The notes beneath the pieces were generated by a model. The model was given only the letters and a program-made list of their open reading frames with translations. It was not told where the DNA came from and made no database searches. A program made the translations under genes and the position numbers. Positions 26,293-33,751 of a stretch of DNA of 45,351 nt are shown here, one piece after another (the stretch's first letter is position 1; each line of letters opens with the position of its first letter). Location: the NCBI GenBank assembly GCA_030432315.1, contig JAUIHM010000017.1:1-45351 (forward strand). The letters are read 5' to 3'. Source of the stretch: Alphaproteobacteria bacterium. Its GTDB lineage: Bacteria > Pseudomonadota > Alphaproteobacteria > Rhodobacterales > Rhodobacteraceae.

Positions 26293-27153
26293 ATGTTGAG
26301 AACGCCATACGAGTTGAAAACACCGGCATTTCGGCAGAGCGGCGCCGTTTTCAGCTCTCCCCACAGCGGTTCAGCCTACAGCGAGGCATTTCTGGCACGT
26401 ACCGCGCTGGGGCCGCTGCGAATCAGATCGTCGGAAGATGCGTTCGTCGATGAGCTTTTTGCCAGTGCTGAAGAGTTCGGCGCCCCGATTCTCTCTGCCG
26501 TGCTGCCCCGGGCGCAGCTCGATCTCAACCGTGACGCTTCGGATCTCGACCCGGCGGTGATTTCCGGCATTCCCCGGCGCGCGGCAAATCCCAGGGTGGC
26601 CGTCGGGCTCGGCGTGATTCCGCGGGTGGTCTCCGAAGGTCAGCAGATCATGACCGGCAAGATCTCCCTCGGTGAGGCCGAGGCGTTGCTGAACGGCTAC
26701 TGGCACCCCTATCACGACTGTCTGTTGCGGCTGCTCACCGAAAGCCGTGACCGGTTTGGCATGGCGGTTCTCTACGACTGTCATTCCATGCCGCAGGATG
26801 CGCTGCTCTCCGGGCCGGGGGTCTGGCGGCGGATACCGGATATCGTGCTTGGAGACCGCTTCGGGACATCGTGCGATGCATGGCTGTTTGATGCCGTGGC
26901 GGATGCGTTCAGGTCGGCGGGGTTCGATGTGGCGCGGAACACACCCTTCGCCGGCGGATATATCACCCAGGCCTACGGCAAGCCGAATCTGGGCACGCAT
27001 GCAGTGCAGATTGAGATCAATCGGGCATTATACATGGATGAGGCCCGTATCGAGCGCGGGCGGGACTTTTCCAGGATCGTGTCGCTGCTGCGCGGCGTGA
27101 TCGGCGAACTGTGTTCCCTCGGGGTGCGAAAGGCCGGATTGGCCGCAGAGTGA
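26293..27153 (+). CDS. N-formylglutamate amidohydrolase family protein
   Basis: A 286-residue soluble protein of the N-formylglutamate amidohydrolase family, which releases formate from N-formylglutamate at the end of one histidine degradation route. Metal-binding and family motifs are FSSPHSGSAYS near the N terminus, LDLNRDASDLDP, VLYDCHSMP, DIVLGDRFGTSCD, NTPFAGGYITQAYGKP and VQIEINRALYMDE. No other hut genes are nearby, so the substrate may be another N-acyl amino acid. GTG 26287 and ATG 26293 are both possible starts. A GGAGG at 26271-26275 favours the former slightly. The gene is divergent from tRNA-Val. Confidence 0.88.
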   Translation: MLRTPYELKTPAFRQSGAVFSSPHSGSAYSEAFLARTALGPLRIRSSEDAFVDELFASAEEFGAPILSAVLPRAQLDLNRDASDLDPAVISGIPRRAANPRVAVGLGVIPRVVSEGQQIMTGKISLGEAEALLNGYWHPYHDCLLRLLTESRDRFGMAVLYDCHSMPQDALLSGPGVWRRIPDIVLGDRFGTSCDAWLFDAVADAFRSAGFDVARNTPFAGGYITQAYGKPNLGTHAVQIEINRALYMDEARIERGRDFSRIVSLLRGVIGELCSLGVRKAGLAAE

Positions 27154-27181
27154 AGGCATCGCGTGCCCCGAACCGCTGCAC

Positions 27182-27264
27182 AAAAAAAGAGGCCGTGCAC
27201 AAAGGCACGGCCCAAGTCTAGGGAGGAAACGCCCATAGGGCGTGTGTGATGCACCGCATCACGT
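27182..27264 (-). ncRNA. Small regulatory RNA with anti-Shine-Dalgarno loop, MmgR/alpha-r8-like
   Basis: On the minus strand a complete sRNA gene can be read. A promoter lies at 27297-27270. Then come a perfect 7-bp hairpin with a 3-nt loop (27262-27246), a perfect 6-bp hairpin ACGCCC-TAT-GGGCGT (27243-27229), a single-stranded segment starting TTTCCTCCCT (27229-27220), and an intrinsic terminator (8-bp stem 27212-27191, 6-nt loop, TCT6-7 tail). Length would be about 83 nt. CCTCCC is complementary to ribosome-binding sites, so trans-acting translational repression is likely. The decamer UUUCCUCCCU is, as I recall, the signature of the Hfq-bound MmgR (alpha-r8) sRNAs of Rhizobiales, which influence polyhydroxybutyrate storage. 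No coding frame fits. Confidence 0.82.
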
Positions 27265-27269
27265 GAACC

Positions 27270-27297
27270 AATCTATGTCGCAGCGCAGCATAGTCAA
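27270..27297 (-). promoter_or_regulatory. Sigma-70 promoter of the sRNA
   Basis: TTGACT (27297-27292) and TAGATT (27275-27270) are separated by 16 bp on the minus strand. The predicted start near 27264 falls just before the first hairpin of the sRNA. Confidence 0.7.
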
Positions 27298-27391
27298 CAG
27301 GCAAATGTTTTGTGCGCGAACATTTTCTCGATTTATTTTGTGGCTGTGCAAGATTTGGGCAGTCGGATCAGGAAATTTGCAGATAGCAAAA

Positions 27392-28651
27392 TTACCGGAT
27401 CGAACGTCCGAAAATGATCGAACCGTCACCATAACGCGCGCGAATCTGATCGGCAGCATGTTCAGCACCGGATCTTTTGCCGGACAGGGGGTCGAGAAAG
27501 TCGGATTCGGGTTCCGACTCAAGTGCTTCCACAAGATCGGTGAGGCCGACGCCGATCAGCCGAAACGGCGCCTTGTCAATATCGCAACGCAGCAGGGTCC
27601 GCGCGGTACGGAACATCCGGTCCGCCATGTTGGTTGCCTGATCGCCAGTCCGGCGGCGGCTCAGGCTGCGGTGGTCGGCACGCTTCAGTTTCAGGGTGAT
27701 GACGCGGCCGGCGACCGACTTGGCCTTGGCCCGTGCCGACACCCGTTCACAGAGATTCCACAGGTGCCATTCGAGGTCGCGGAGGTCGGTAACATCTTCA
27801 AAAAACGTGGTTTCCGTGGAAATCGACTTCACCGGGCGGTGTGCCGACACGGAGCGCTGGTCGAGGCCGTGGGCGAGATGGTGGAGCCGGTCGCCGAGGG
27901 AGCCGAACCGCCTTATCAGGGCTTTGCGGTCGCGTTGCCGCAGGTCGGCAATGGTCCGGATACCCTGCGATTCGAGGGCGCGGGCGGCGGAAGGACCGAC
28001 GCCCCAGATGATCGAAACCGGTTTCGGGCCAAGGAAGGCTTCGGTTTCGGCACGGCCGATGATCGAGAATCCACGGGGTTTGTCGAGGTCCGAGGCGATT
28101 TTCGCGAGGAATTTGTTGTGTGACAGACCGATGGAGACGGTGATGCCAAGCTCGCGTTCCAGGCGCTTTTGCAACCGGGCAAGCTGCCAGGCGGGCGGGC
28201 CGCCGTGCAGGCGTGCGGTGCCGGTCAGATCGAGAAAGGCCTCGTCGAGCGACAGCGGCTCGACGGCGGGGGTGAGTTCCTCGAACATCGCCTTTATCTG
28301 TTTTGAAACAGCGACATAGGTGGACATGCGCGGTTTGATGATCACCGCGTCCGGGCAGAGTCGGGTGGCCTGAAACATCGGCATTGCCGAGCGGACGCCG
28401 CGGATTCGGGCAATGTAGCAGCAGGTCGAGACTACGCCGCGTTTTCCGCCACCGATGATGACCGGCAGGTTGGCGAGTTCAGGATTGTCGCGTTTTTCGA
28501 CGGAAGCGTAGAACGCGTCGCAGTCGATATGGGCAATAGTGAGCGAATTCAGTTCGTTATGGGATACGACGCGCGGACTCCGGCAGGCGGGGCAGCGGGG
28601 TTCGCTGTGACCCGGGGCCAGGCAGTCGCGGCAGAGGGAGGGCGTGTCCAT
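27392..28651 (-). CDS. dinB: DNA polymerase IV with N-terminal zinc-ribbon-like extension
   Basis: A 419-residue Y-family translesion polymerase. Catalytic motifs are IAHIDCDAFYASVE (about 38-51) and EPLSLDEAFLDLTG, with GVVSTCCYIARIRGVRSAMP between them. GLSHNKFLAKIASDLDKP, IWGVGPSAARALE (helix-hairpin-helix) and the little-finger domain follow. The C terminus has no obvious QLxLF-type clamp motif. Ahead of the polymerase lie about 30 extra residues with CRDC...CPAC, a probable zinc ribbon seen in some alphaproteobacterial DinB proteins. The start at ATG 28651 (MDTPSLCRDC) keeps this ribbon and drops 15 unlikely residues. No LexA box of the GTTC-N7-GTTC type was found upstream; an 11-bp repeat array is present instead. 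Confidence 0.93.
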   Translation of the reverse strand: MDTPSLCRDCLAPGHSEPRCPACRSPRVVSHNELNSLTIAHIDCDAFYASVEKRDNPELANLPVIIGGGKRGVVSTCCYIARIRGVRSAMPMFQATRLCPDAVIIKPRMSTYVAVSKQIKAMFEELTPAVEPLSLDEAFLDLTGTARLHGGPPAWQLARLQKRLERELGITVSIGLSHNKFLAKIASDLDKPRGFSIIGRAETEAFLGPKPVSIIWGVGPSAARALESQGIRTIADLRQRDRKALIRRFGSLGDRLHHLAHGLDQRSVSAHRPVKSISTETTFFEDVTDLRDLEWHLWNLCERVSARAKAKSVAGRVITLKLKRADHRSLSRRRTGDQATNMADRMFRTARTLLRCDIDKAPFRLIGVGLTDLVEALESEPESDFLDPLSGKRSGAEHAADQIRARYGDGSIIFGRSIR

Positions 28652-28730
28652 GATGCAGTGTAGCAGGCCAAAAACGCCGGCGGAACAGGTGTGCATTGCA
28701 ACAAAACCGCCCGTTAACCGGGTGGCGGCG

Positions 28731-28760
28731 CGATACCCTTTCGATACCCTTTCGATACCC
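28731..28760 (-). repeat. 11-bp direct repeat array upstream of dinB
   Basis: CGATACCCTTT occurs twice in tandem (28731-28741, 28742-28752), followed by CGATACCC (28753-28760). On the minus strand, the direction of dinB, the unit reads GGTATCGAAAG. A GGTTAACGGG box lies about 11-20 bp further on. A related array with the same period and flank is at 45193-45236. Confidence 0.8.
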
Positions 28761-28810
28761 GACCGGTACCTACAAATCTGGCCGGCGTCGAAAAGGTTAA
28801 TGCCGCGCCG

Positions 28811-29587
28811 TCAGCCGAAAGAGTCCGGTGGCGCGCCGTCGGCCCAGGCGAGAAGCCGGTCGCGTTCACCGGGCGCGTTTTCGGAGAGCCGCGCCGCGGC
28901 GACAAACGGCAGCCAGGCGGCGATGCCGTCGGGCGCGCCGAACCCTTCGGCAACACAGGAGGCGATCCAGGAGCGGGCGAGGTCGGGGGCGTAGCCGTGC
29001 AGCAGCACGAAGGTCCGGCAGATATCGGCCGCAGGGTCGCCGCAGGACGCGTCGAGCCAGTCGATTACCGTCACCGACGCACCGGTTCCGAGGATGTTCA
29101 GAGGGTGAAAATCGCCGTGGCAGAGGCGGTTGCCGGTCGGGCGGTCGGCGAGGCGGCTCAGCAGGTCGGATTTCAGCGGTTCAGGCAGATCGTCGGCGCG
29201 GCCGATTGCTGATGCGAGGCGGGTTTTCTGCGGAATGAAGCCTTCGCCCGATTCCGCCGTCAGCCGTCGGTGCAGGGCCGCCAGGGCGCGGAAATATCCG
29301 GTGAGGCGCCCGGGGGCGGCAAGCACGGCGGGGTCGGGTGGTCCACCGCTTGCCCGGGTCATGGCAAGGCCCCAGCGGTCCTGAAAAAACCCGACCGACA
29401 GCACCTTCGGGACCGGCAGCGTGGTGCTTTCCAGCAGGGCGAGATTGGCCGCCTCCCGGAACGGGGCGCGTTTGGGCTGGTCCGGGTGGTAGAGCTTCAG
29501 GACCGCGTCACCGAAGGCAAAAACGTCCGCGACATTGCCGCGACCTATCAGCGGGCCGATGGTTTCCTGGGGTGCGGGATCGGTCAT
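28811..29587 (-). CDS. Aminoglycoside phosphotransferase (APH)-fold kinase
   Basis: A 258-residue soluble protein of the APH/choline-kinase superfamily. The ATP-binding start is GPLIGRGNVADVFAFGDAVLKLY (about 12-34), the catalytic loop is LCHGDFHPLNIL and the metal site is VIDWLDASCGDPAADICRT. The name of the family reflects its first members. In chromosomal contexts like this the substrate is usually a small metabolite, not a drug, and resistance should not be assumed. It lies upstream of dinB in the same direction, with a 159-bp gap containing the repeat array. Confidence 0.85.
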   Translation of the reverse strand: MTDPAPQETIGPLIGRGNVADVFAFGDAVLKLYHPDQPKRAPFREAANLALLESTTLPVPKVLSVGFFQDRWGLAMTRASGGPPDPAVLAAPGRLTGYFRALAALHRRLTAESGEGFIPQKTRLASAIGRADDLPEPLKSDLLSRLADRPTGNRLCHGDFHPLNILGTGASVTVIDWLDASCGDPAADICRTFVLLHGYAPDLARSWIASCVAEGFGAPDGIAAWLPFVAAARLSENAPGERDRLLAWADGAPPDSFG

Positions 29588-29922
29588 TGACGCAGTCGGG
29601 ATACCCTGGGGTCATGGGAAACCGGTTGCGGTTTGCCGGTCTGCGCGAAGGTAGGTCGGACAGGAGGGCGTGGCAAGGCCGCCGCGCCGGCGATCCAGGT
29701 GCCGGAGCGGCCTTCGGACCGGGCAATTGTTGTTAACCAGTAACATCCAGCAAGGTATTTGCCCGGTTGGCCGGGCCGCCTGTCGCAAAAGAGTCACAAA
29801 ATCGGTATCCGCGGAAACATGGCCGGTGCGGTGCCTCGAATCTCATGCCCGCGTGCCGGAAGGATGGATTTCGTGGTGGATCCGGTGCGGACCCGCTGAG
29901 GCAATGTTTGGAAGACTGGCCC
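29588..29922. other. Intergenic stretch between the APH-fold kinase and the membrane protein
   Basis: This 335-bp divergent region must hold both promoters. An open frame from 29767 joins the membrane-protein gene in frame, but its 52 codons look non-coding (Arg/Cys-rich, no hydrophobic pattern). A GTTGTTAAC element lies near 29731. I see no RNA gene or clear promoter. Confidence 0.4.
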
Positions 29923-30681
29923 ATGGAACTTACGACTGCCCGCATTGTCAGGATCGTCTGTTTTGCGATTGTGCTTTCTGCCACTGTTGGCGCGATCAAG
30001 GGCAACGTTGTCGGGAGTTTCGGCGAAGGAAGTCCGGTTACCATCGCCTCGATTTTCATGCTGCTGGCAACGGCGGTCGTGAACTACCGGATTTTTCGGA
30101 TCAGGGCCAAAAGCGGTTTCCGTTTGCGCGAGGCCGCATCGGTCTGGCTTCTGATCGCCGCGGGTTTTCTGTTTCTTGCCATCGATGAGGCGGCGCAGAT
30201 TCACGAGAATCTCGACAGGCTGATGCATTATCTGCTGTCGATGCGTGAAACGGCGCTGACCGACAGGGCCGACGATCTGATCGTTGCGTTTTATGGGCTG
30301 ATCGGCATCGGCGTGCTGTATGTCTACCGGTCCGAACTGGTGCGGTTTCGGGTGATGCTGCCGTATCTCGCCGCCGGGTTTGCGCTGTTTTCGGTCCAGG
30401 TTCTGCTGGACGTTGCCACCAACCGTTCCGAATACGTGCATTGGCTGGGTCTGTCGGACTGGTCCGCGGCACTGGTCAAACAGCTGTCGGGGATCGCGGA
30501 GGAATGCATCAAGCTGTCGGCGGAAGCGGTGTTTCTGCTCGGATTCGTGCGGGTTCTGCGGGATCTGACCCGGAGCGCGCAGACGCAGGCGCAAGCGGTT
30601 TCACCGGCCCGTGGCCGGTCCGCTGCCGAAGCGGAGGAGCCGTCCATGGCTGAGCCGATGCCGAGCGCTGCCGGGCGGTAG
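29923..30681 (+). CDS. Uncharacterised multi-pass membrane protein with a DExxxIHE motif
   Basis: A 252-residue protein with about six predicted membrane segments (around residues 8-26, 39-56, 73-91, 121-139, 145-166 and 195-212) and a charged, Ala-rich cytoplasmic tail of about 35 residues. The notable motif is FLAIDEAAQIHENLDRL at the end of the third segment, with acidic and His residues in a helical register that could bind a metal or a proton. A second acidic cluster, GIAEECIKL, precedes the last segment. I recall uncharacterised proteins with this DE...HE signature but no function. Start 29923 was chosen because the membrane pattern begins there; the ribosome site is poor. Confidence 0.7.
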   Translation: MELTTARIVRIVCFAIVLSATVGAIKGNVVGSFGEGSPVTIASIFMLLATAVVNYRIFRIRAKSGFRLREAASVWLLIAAGFLFLAIDEAAQIHENLDRLMHYLLSMRETALTDRADDLIVAFYGLIGIGVLYVYRSELVRFRVMLPYLAAGFALFSVQVLLDVATNRSEYVHWLGLSDWSAALVKQLSGIAEECIKLSAEAVFLLGFVRVLRDLTRSAQTQAQAVSPARGRSAAEAEEPSMAEPMPSAAGR

Positions 30682-30816
30682 TTCGTTCCCCCGGTGAGGG
30701 TTCCCAACGGGCGACCGGTTGTGCCGTGCGCCGTTTGGTGGAATGGTCCGTTCCGTAAACCGGAAATTGATCCGGGCGTGCCAGACAGCGCGAAAAGCGG
30801 TTGAAGGAATTGCGGC

Positions 30817-31725
30817 ATGGACACTGGTCTTGGGGGCCTCGGCCCGCTGATTGACGGCGTGGGCGGATCGGGCGTGGTGACGCTGCTGGTGGCAGCCTTC
30901 ATCATCCTGTGCATCTTTCTCGGGGTGCGGATCGTGCCGCAGTCCGAGAAATTCGTGGTGGAGCGGTTCGGGCGGCTGAAATCGGTGCTCGGGCCGGGGA
31001 TCAACCTGATCGTGCCTTTTCTCGACAAGGTGGCGCACAAGGTGTCGATTCTGGAGCGCCAGCTGCCGAATGCCGAGCAGGACGCGATCACCCGCGACAA
31101 CGTGCTGGTGCGGGTGGAGACGAGTGTTTTTTACCGCATTCTTGAGCCGGAAAAGACCGTGTACCGGATCCGGGACGTGGACGGGGCGATCGCGACCACG
31201 GTTGCGGGCATCGTCCGGGCCGAGATCGGGCGGATGGAACTCGATGAGGTGCAGTCGAACCGGACGCAGCTGATTTCCCAGATTCAGACCTCGGTGCGCG
31301 ACGCGGTGGACGACTGGGGCATTCAGGTGACACGGGCGGAGATCCTCGACGTCAATCTCGATCAGGCCACCCGCGATGCGATGATGCAGCAGCTCAACGC
31401 CGAGCGGGCGCGGCGGGCGCAGGTGATGGAGGCCGAGGGCAAGAAGCGGGCGGTGGAACTGGCGGCGGATGCCGAGCTTTATGCCGCCGAGCAGACCGCC
31501 AAGGCGCGGCGCATTCAGGCGGATGCGGAAGGCTACGCCACCAGCGTCGTCGCGAAGGCGATTGCCGACAACGGTCTTGAGGCGGCGCAGTACCAGGTGG
31601 CGCTGAAGCAGGTCGAGGCGCTGAATGCGCTCGGCGCCGGTCACGGCAACCACACCATCGTCGTGCCGGCCCAGGCGCTGGAAGCATTCGGGGATGCGTT
31701 CCGGATGCTGAAGGGGCGGTCGTGA
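30817..31725 (+). CDS. qmcA: SPFH/Band 7 protein (QmcA/stomatin-like)
   Basis: A 302-residue protein with one N-terminal membrane segment (about residues 16-37, VVTLLVAAFIILCIFLGV) and an SPFH domain (IVPQSEKFVVERFGRLKSVLGPGINLIVPFLDKV ... TRDNVLVRVETSVFYRI). It continues into a long Ala/Glu/Arg coiled coil (RARRAQVMEAEGKKRAVELAADAE). Such proteins oligomerise in the inner membrane and scaffold membrane microdomains or protease complexes. AAGGA precedes the ATG. The stop overlaps the GTG of the NfeD gene by one-base offset, the usual SPFH-NfeD pair. Confidence 0.93.
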   Translation: MDTGLGGLGPLIDGVGGSGVVTLLVAAFIILCIFLGVRIVPQSEKFVVERFGRLKSVLGPGINLIVPFLDKVAHKVSILERQLPNAEQDAITRDNVLVRVETSVFYRILEPEKTVYRIRDVDGAIATTVAGIVRAEIGRMELDEVQSNRTQLISQIQTSVRDAVDDWGIQVTRAEILDVNLDQATRDAMMQQLNAERARRAQVMEAEGKKRAVELAADAELYAAEQTAKARRIQADAEGYATSVVAKAIADNGLEAAQYQVALKQVEALNALGAGHGNHTIVVPAQALEAFGDAFRMLKGRS

Positions 31726-32012
31726 GCCTCGTCGGACTCTGGTGGGTCTGGCTCGCCGGGGCGGTGGTTCTGGCGATCCTCGAGACGCTGCTGCCGGGGT
31801 ATGTTTTTCTCGGCTTTGCCGCCGGGGCGGCGGTAACGGGGCTTCTGCTGCTGGTGGGCGGGCCCTTGGCGCTCTGGCTGACCGGTTCGGTGGCGGCGCT
31901 GCTGCTGGTGTTCGCGGTGCTGTCGCTGCTGGCGTGGGTGCTGCTCCGCCGGCTGTTCCGGCTGAAGACCGGGTCGGTGAAAACCTTCGACCGGGACATC
32001 AACGACGGCTGA
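31722..32012 (+). CDS. NfeD family membrane protein
   Basis: A 96-residue short NfeD protein with two or three membrane segments (about 4-20, 24-44, 47-67: GYVFLGFAAGAAVTGLLLLVG) and a short cytoplasmic tail. The C-terminal OB-fold found in longer NfeD members is essentially missing, so this is the short partner form. It begins at a GTG inside the last codons of the SPFH gene, showing translational coupling. SPFH/NfeD pairs act in membrane organisation and quality control. It converges with pyrF seven bases downstream. Confidence 0.85.
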   Translation: MSLVGLWWVWLAGAVVLAILETLLPGYVFLGFAAGAAVTGLLLLVGGPLALWLTGSVAALLLVFAVLSLLAWVLLRRLFRLKTGSVKTFDRDINDG

Positions 32013-32019
32013 GCGGTTC

Positions 32020-32757
32020 TCAGACTGAAGCGATCTCCGCGAGAACTGCCCGGGCGGCGGCGGCGGGGTCCCTGGCGGCCCAGACCGGGCGGCCGATGAC
32101 GAGGTGGTCGGCGCCGGCGGCGAGGGCCTCGGCCGGGGTGGCGATGCGTTTCTGGTCGCCGGGGGCGCTGCCGGTCGGGCGCACGCCGGGGGTGACGATC
32201 AGTTTGCCGGCGGCTTCGGGCAGGGCGCGGATCGCGGCGGCTTCGTGTGGCGAGGCGATGACGCCGTCGGCGCCGGCGCGGAAGGCCTGGGCCGCGCGTT
32301 CGACGACGATTTCGGCAAGCGTTCCGTTTTGGATCAGGCAGTCATCGAGGTCGCCGCGGTCGAGGGAGGTCAGGATGGTGACGGCAAGGATCTTGGTCGG
32401 TTTGGCGCCGCGTCCCTCGACCGCCGCGCGGACCACATGCGGGTCGCCGTGAACGGTGAGCAGGTCGAGGTCGTACTGCACCAGCCCGCGCACGGCCTTT
32501 TCGACCGTGGCGGAGATGTCGAACAGCTTCATGTCGAGGAAGATGCGCTTGCCGTTTTCCTTCAGCTCATTGGCGAGCGCCAGTCCGCCTCCGGTCAGCA
32601 TGCCGAGGCCGATCTTGTAGAAGCCGACGCTGTCGCCGAGTTTTTCGGTGATCTGCAGGGCTTCGTAGGCGTTGGGCAGGTCGAGGCCGACGATCAGCCG
32701 GTCGTCGGAGGCTTCGGCGGCGGGCGCGGGGCGGGTTGCAGACATCGGTGCGGACAT
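32020..32757 (-). CDS. pyrF: Orotidine 5'-phosphate decarboxylase
   Basis: A 245-residue TIM-barrel enzyme that makes UMP from OMP, the last step of pyrimidine synthesis. The catalytic Lys/Asp array is visible in IFLDMKLFDISATV (DxKxxD), with LIVGLDLPN at the first strand, VHGDPHVVRAAVE, ASPHEAAAIR and the phosphate-gripping VTPGVRPTGSAPGDQKR, GADHLVIGRPV. The start at ATG 32757 follows AGGAG at 8 nt. A much longer open frame upstream in the same phase is antisense to the next gene and not part of the protein. It is divergent from the gene at 32881. Confidence 0.96.
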   Translation of the reverse strand: MSAPMSATRPAPAAEASDDRLIVGLDLPNAYEALQITEKLGDSVGFYKIGLGMLTGGGLALANELKENGKRIFLDMKLFDISATVEKAVRGLVQYDLDLLTVHGDPHVVRAAVEGRGAKPTKILAVTILTSLDRGDLDDCLIQNGTLAEIVVERAAQAFRAGADGVIASPHEAAAIRALPEAAGKLIVTPGVRPTGSAPGDQKRIATPAEALAAGADHLVIGRPVWAARDPAAAARAVLAEIASV

Positions 32758-32880
32758 GGGGCGGCTCCTTGCTGATGCGGTTCTCTTAGGTCGGACCGGG
32801 CCGCGCCGCAAGCGGTTCGGTACTTGACGGACCTCGCCTGCACCCGCAGACTCCGGCGCGTAGGATCGCAGGGGGCGAAG

Positions 32881-33654
32881 ATGCAGGTAAACATCACCTA
32901 TGAACGGGATCTCGACGACTTGCGGTCGGGCCCGATCACGGTCGGCTGGCTGCTGACCAAGGAGAAGGGCGGCGTGCTCTACGACCCTCCGGAACGGGTG
33001 AGTTTTCGCGACGTGAACCGGGCGCACGGCAAGTCTGCGTCGCGCTGTCCGGCGGTGCTCAACCTCGAAAGCCGCTATTTCATGGTCCGCTGTCCGGTCG
33101 ATCTGAATATCGGGTTCGGCCGGGACAAGGAAGGCAAGGCGCGGCTGATCAACCGGGCGGGGATCGCCAGCAGCGCGCGGGCGTCGCGGATCGGCGAGAT
33201 GCTGACCATGGTGAACGAGGCCGAATGGCGCTACAAGGACCGGCCGACGATCCAGCTCAACCTGCCTTACGTCTTCATCGCCGATGAGCCGGTCTACATC
33301 ACCCAGCTGGAAGCCTTTGCCCATTACCGGCGCACGCCGCTGCCCGGCACGATTTTCGGCGGCAGGTTTCCGATCAACATCTGGCCGCGGCCACTGATGT
33401 GGGCGTTCGAGTGGCATGAGACCGACAAGGACATCGTGCTCAAGCGCGGCGATCCGCTGTTTTACTGTCAGTTCGAGGGCGTGGGGCCGGAGCGGCCGGT
33501 GCAGATGGTCGAGGCGGAGCGCACGCCGGAGACGCTGAGCTATATCGAGCATATCAGCGGTGCGGCGAATTACGTCAATCAGACCTTCAGCCTGTTCAAG
33601 GCGGCGGAAGCGGCGCGACCGGCTCTGCTGGTGACGCCCAAGCCCAGAAAATAG
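32881..33654 (+). CDS. Conserved-looking protein of unknown function
   Basis: A 257-residue soluble protein that I do not recognise with confidence. It has no signal peptide or membrane segment and normal codon use. Striking segments are GPITVGWLLTKEKGGVLYDPPERVSF, CPAVLNLESRYFMVRCPVDLNI, IQLNLPYVFIADEPVYITQLEAF, PGTIFGGRFPINIWPRPLMWAFEWH and GDPLFYCQFEG. The Trp/Tyr/Pro-rich beta pattern suggests a compact beta fold. It may belong to a DUF seen in marine phages and bacteria (DUF6065 is possible), but I cannot verify this. It is divergent from pyrF across 123 bp and has a GGGGGCGAAG ribosome site. Confidence 0.75.
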   Translation: MQVNITYERDLDDLRSGPITVGWLLTKEKGGVLYDPPERVSFRDVNRAHGKSASRCPAVLNLESRYFMVRCPVDLNIGFGRDKEGKARLINRAGIASSARASRIGEMLTMVNEAEWRYKDRPTIQLNLPYVFIADEPVYITQLEAFAHYRRTPLPGTIFGGRFPINIWPRPLMWAFEWHETDKDIVLKRGDPLFYCQFEGVGPERPVQMVEAERTPETLSYIEHISGAANYVNQTFSLFKAAEAARPALLVTPKPRK

Positions 33655-33751
33655 CCAGGCGGGTCTCTGCATATTCGTGTAACGTGTGTTGCGCGGCAGC
33701 GCGGGGGCTGCGATGGGAAGGCGGTGTGGTTCAGGGCATTTGGGGGAATGG

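Noticed and set aside
28811-29587. Reading the APH-fold gene as an antibiotic resistance determinant
   Set aside because: Only the kinase core motifs are present; there is no mobile context and chromosomal APH-fold kinases have many substrates.
32758-33672. N-terminal extension of pyrF giving a 550-residue protein
   Set aside because: PyrF starts at 32757 with a proper ribosome site and family length; the extension is antisense to the gene at 32881.
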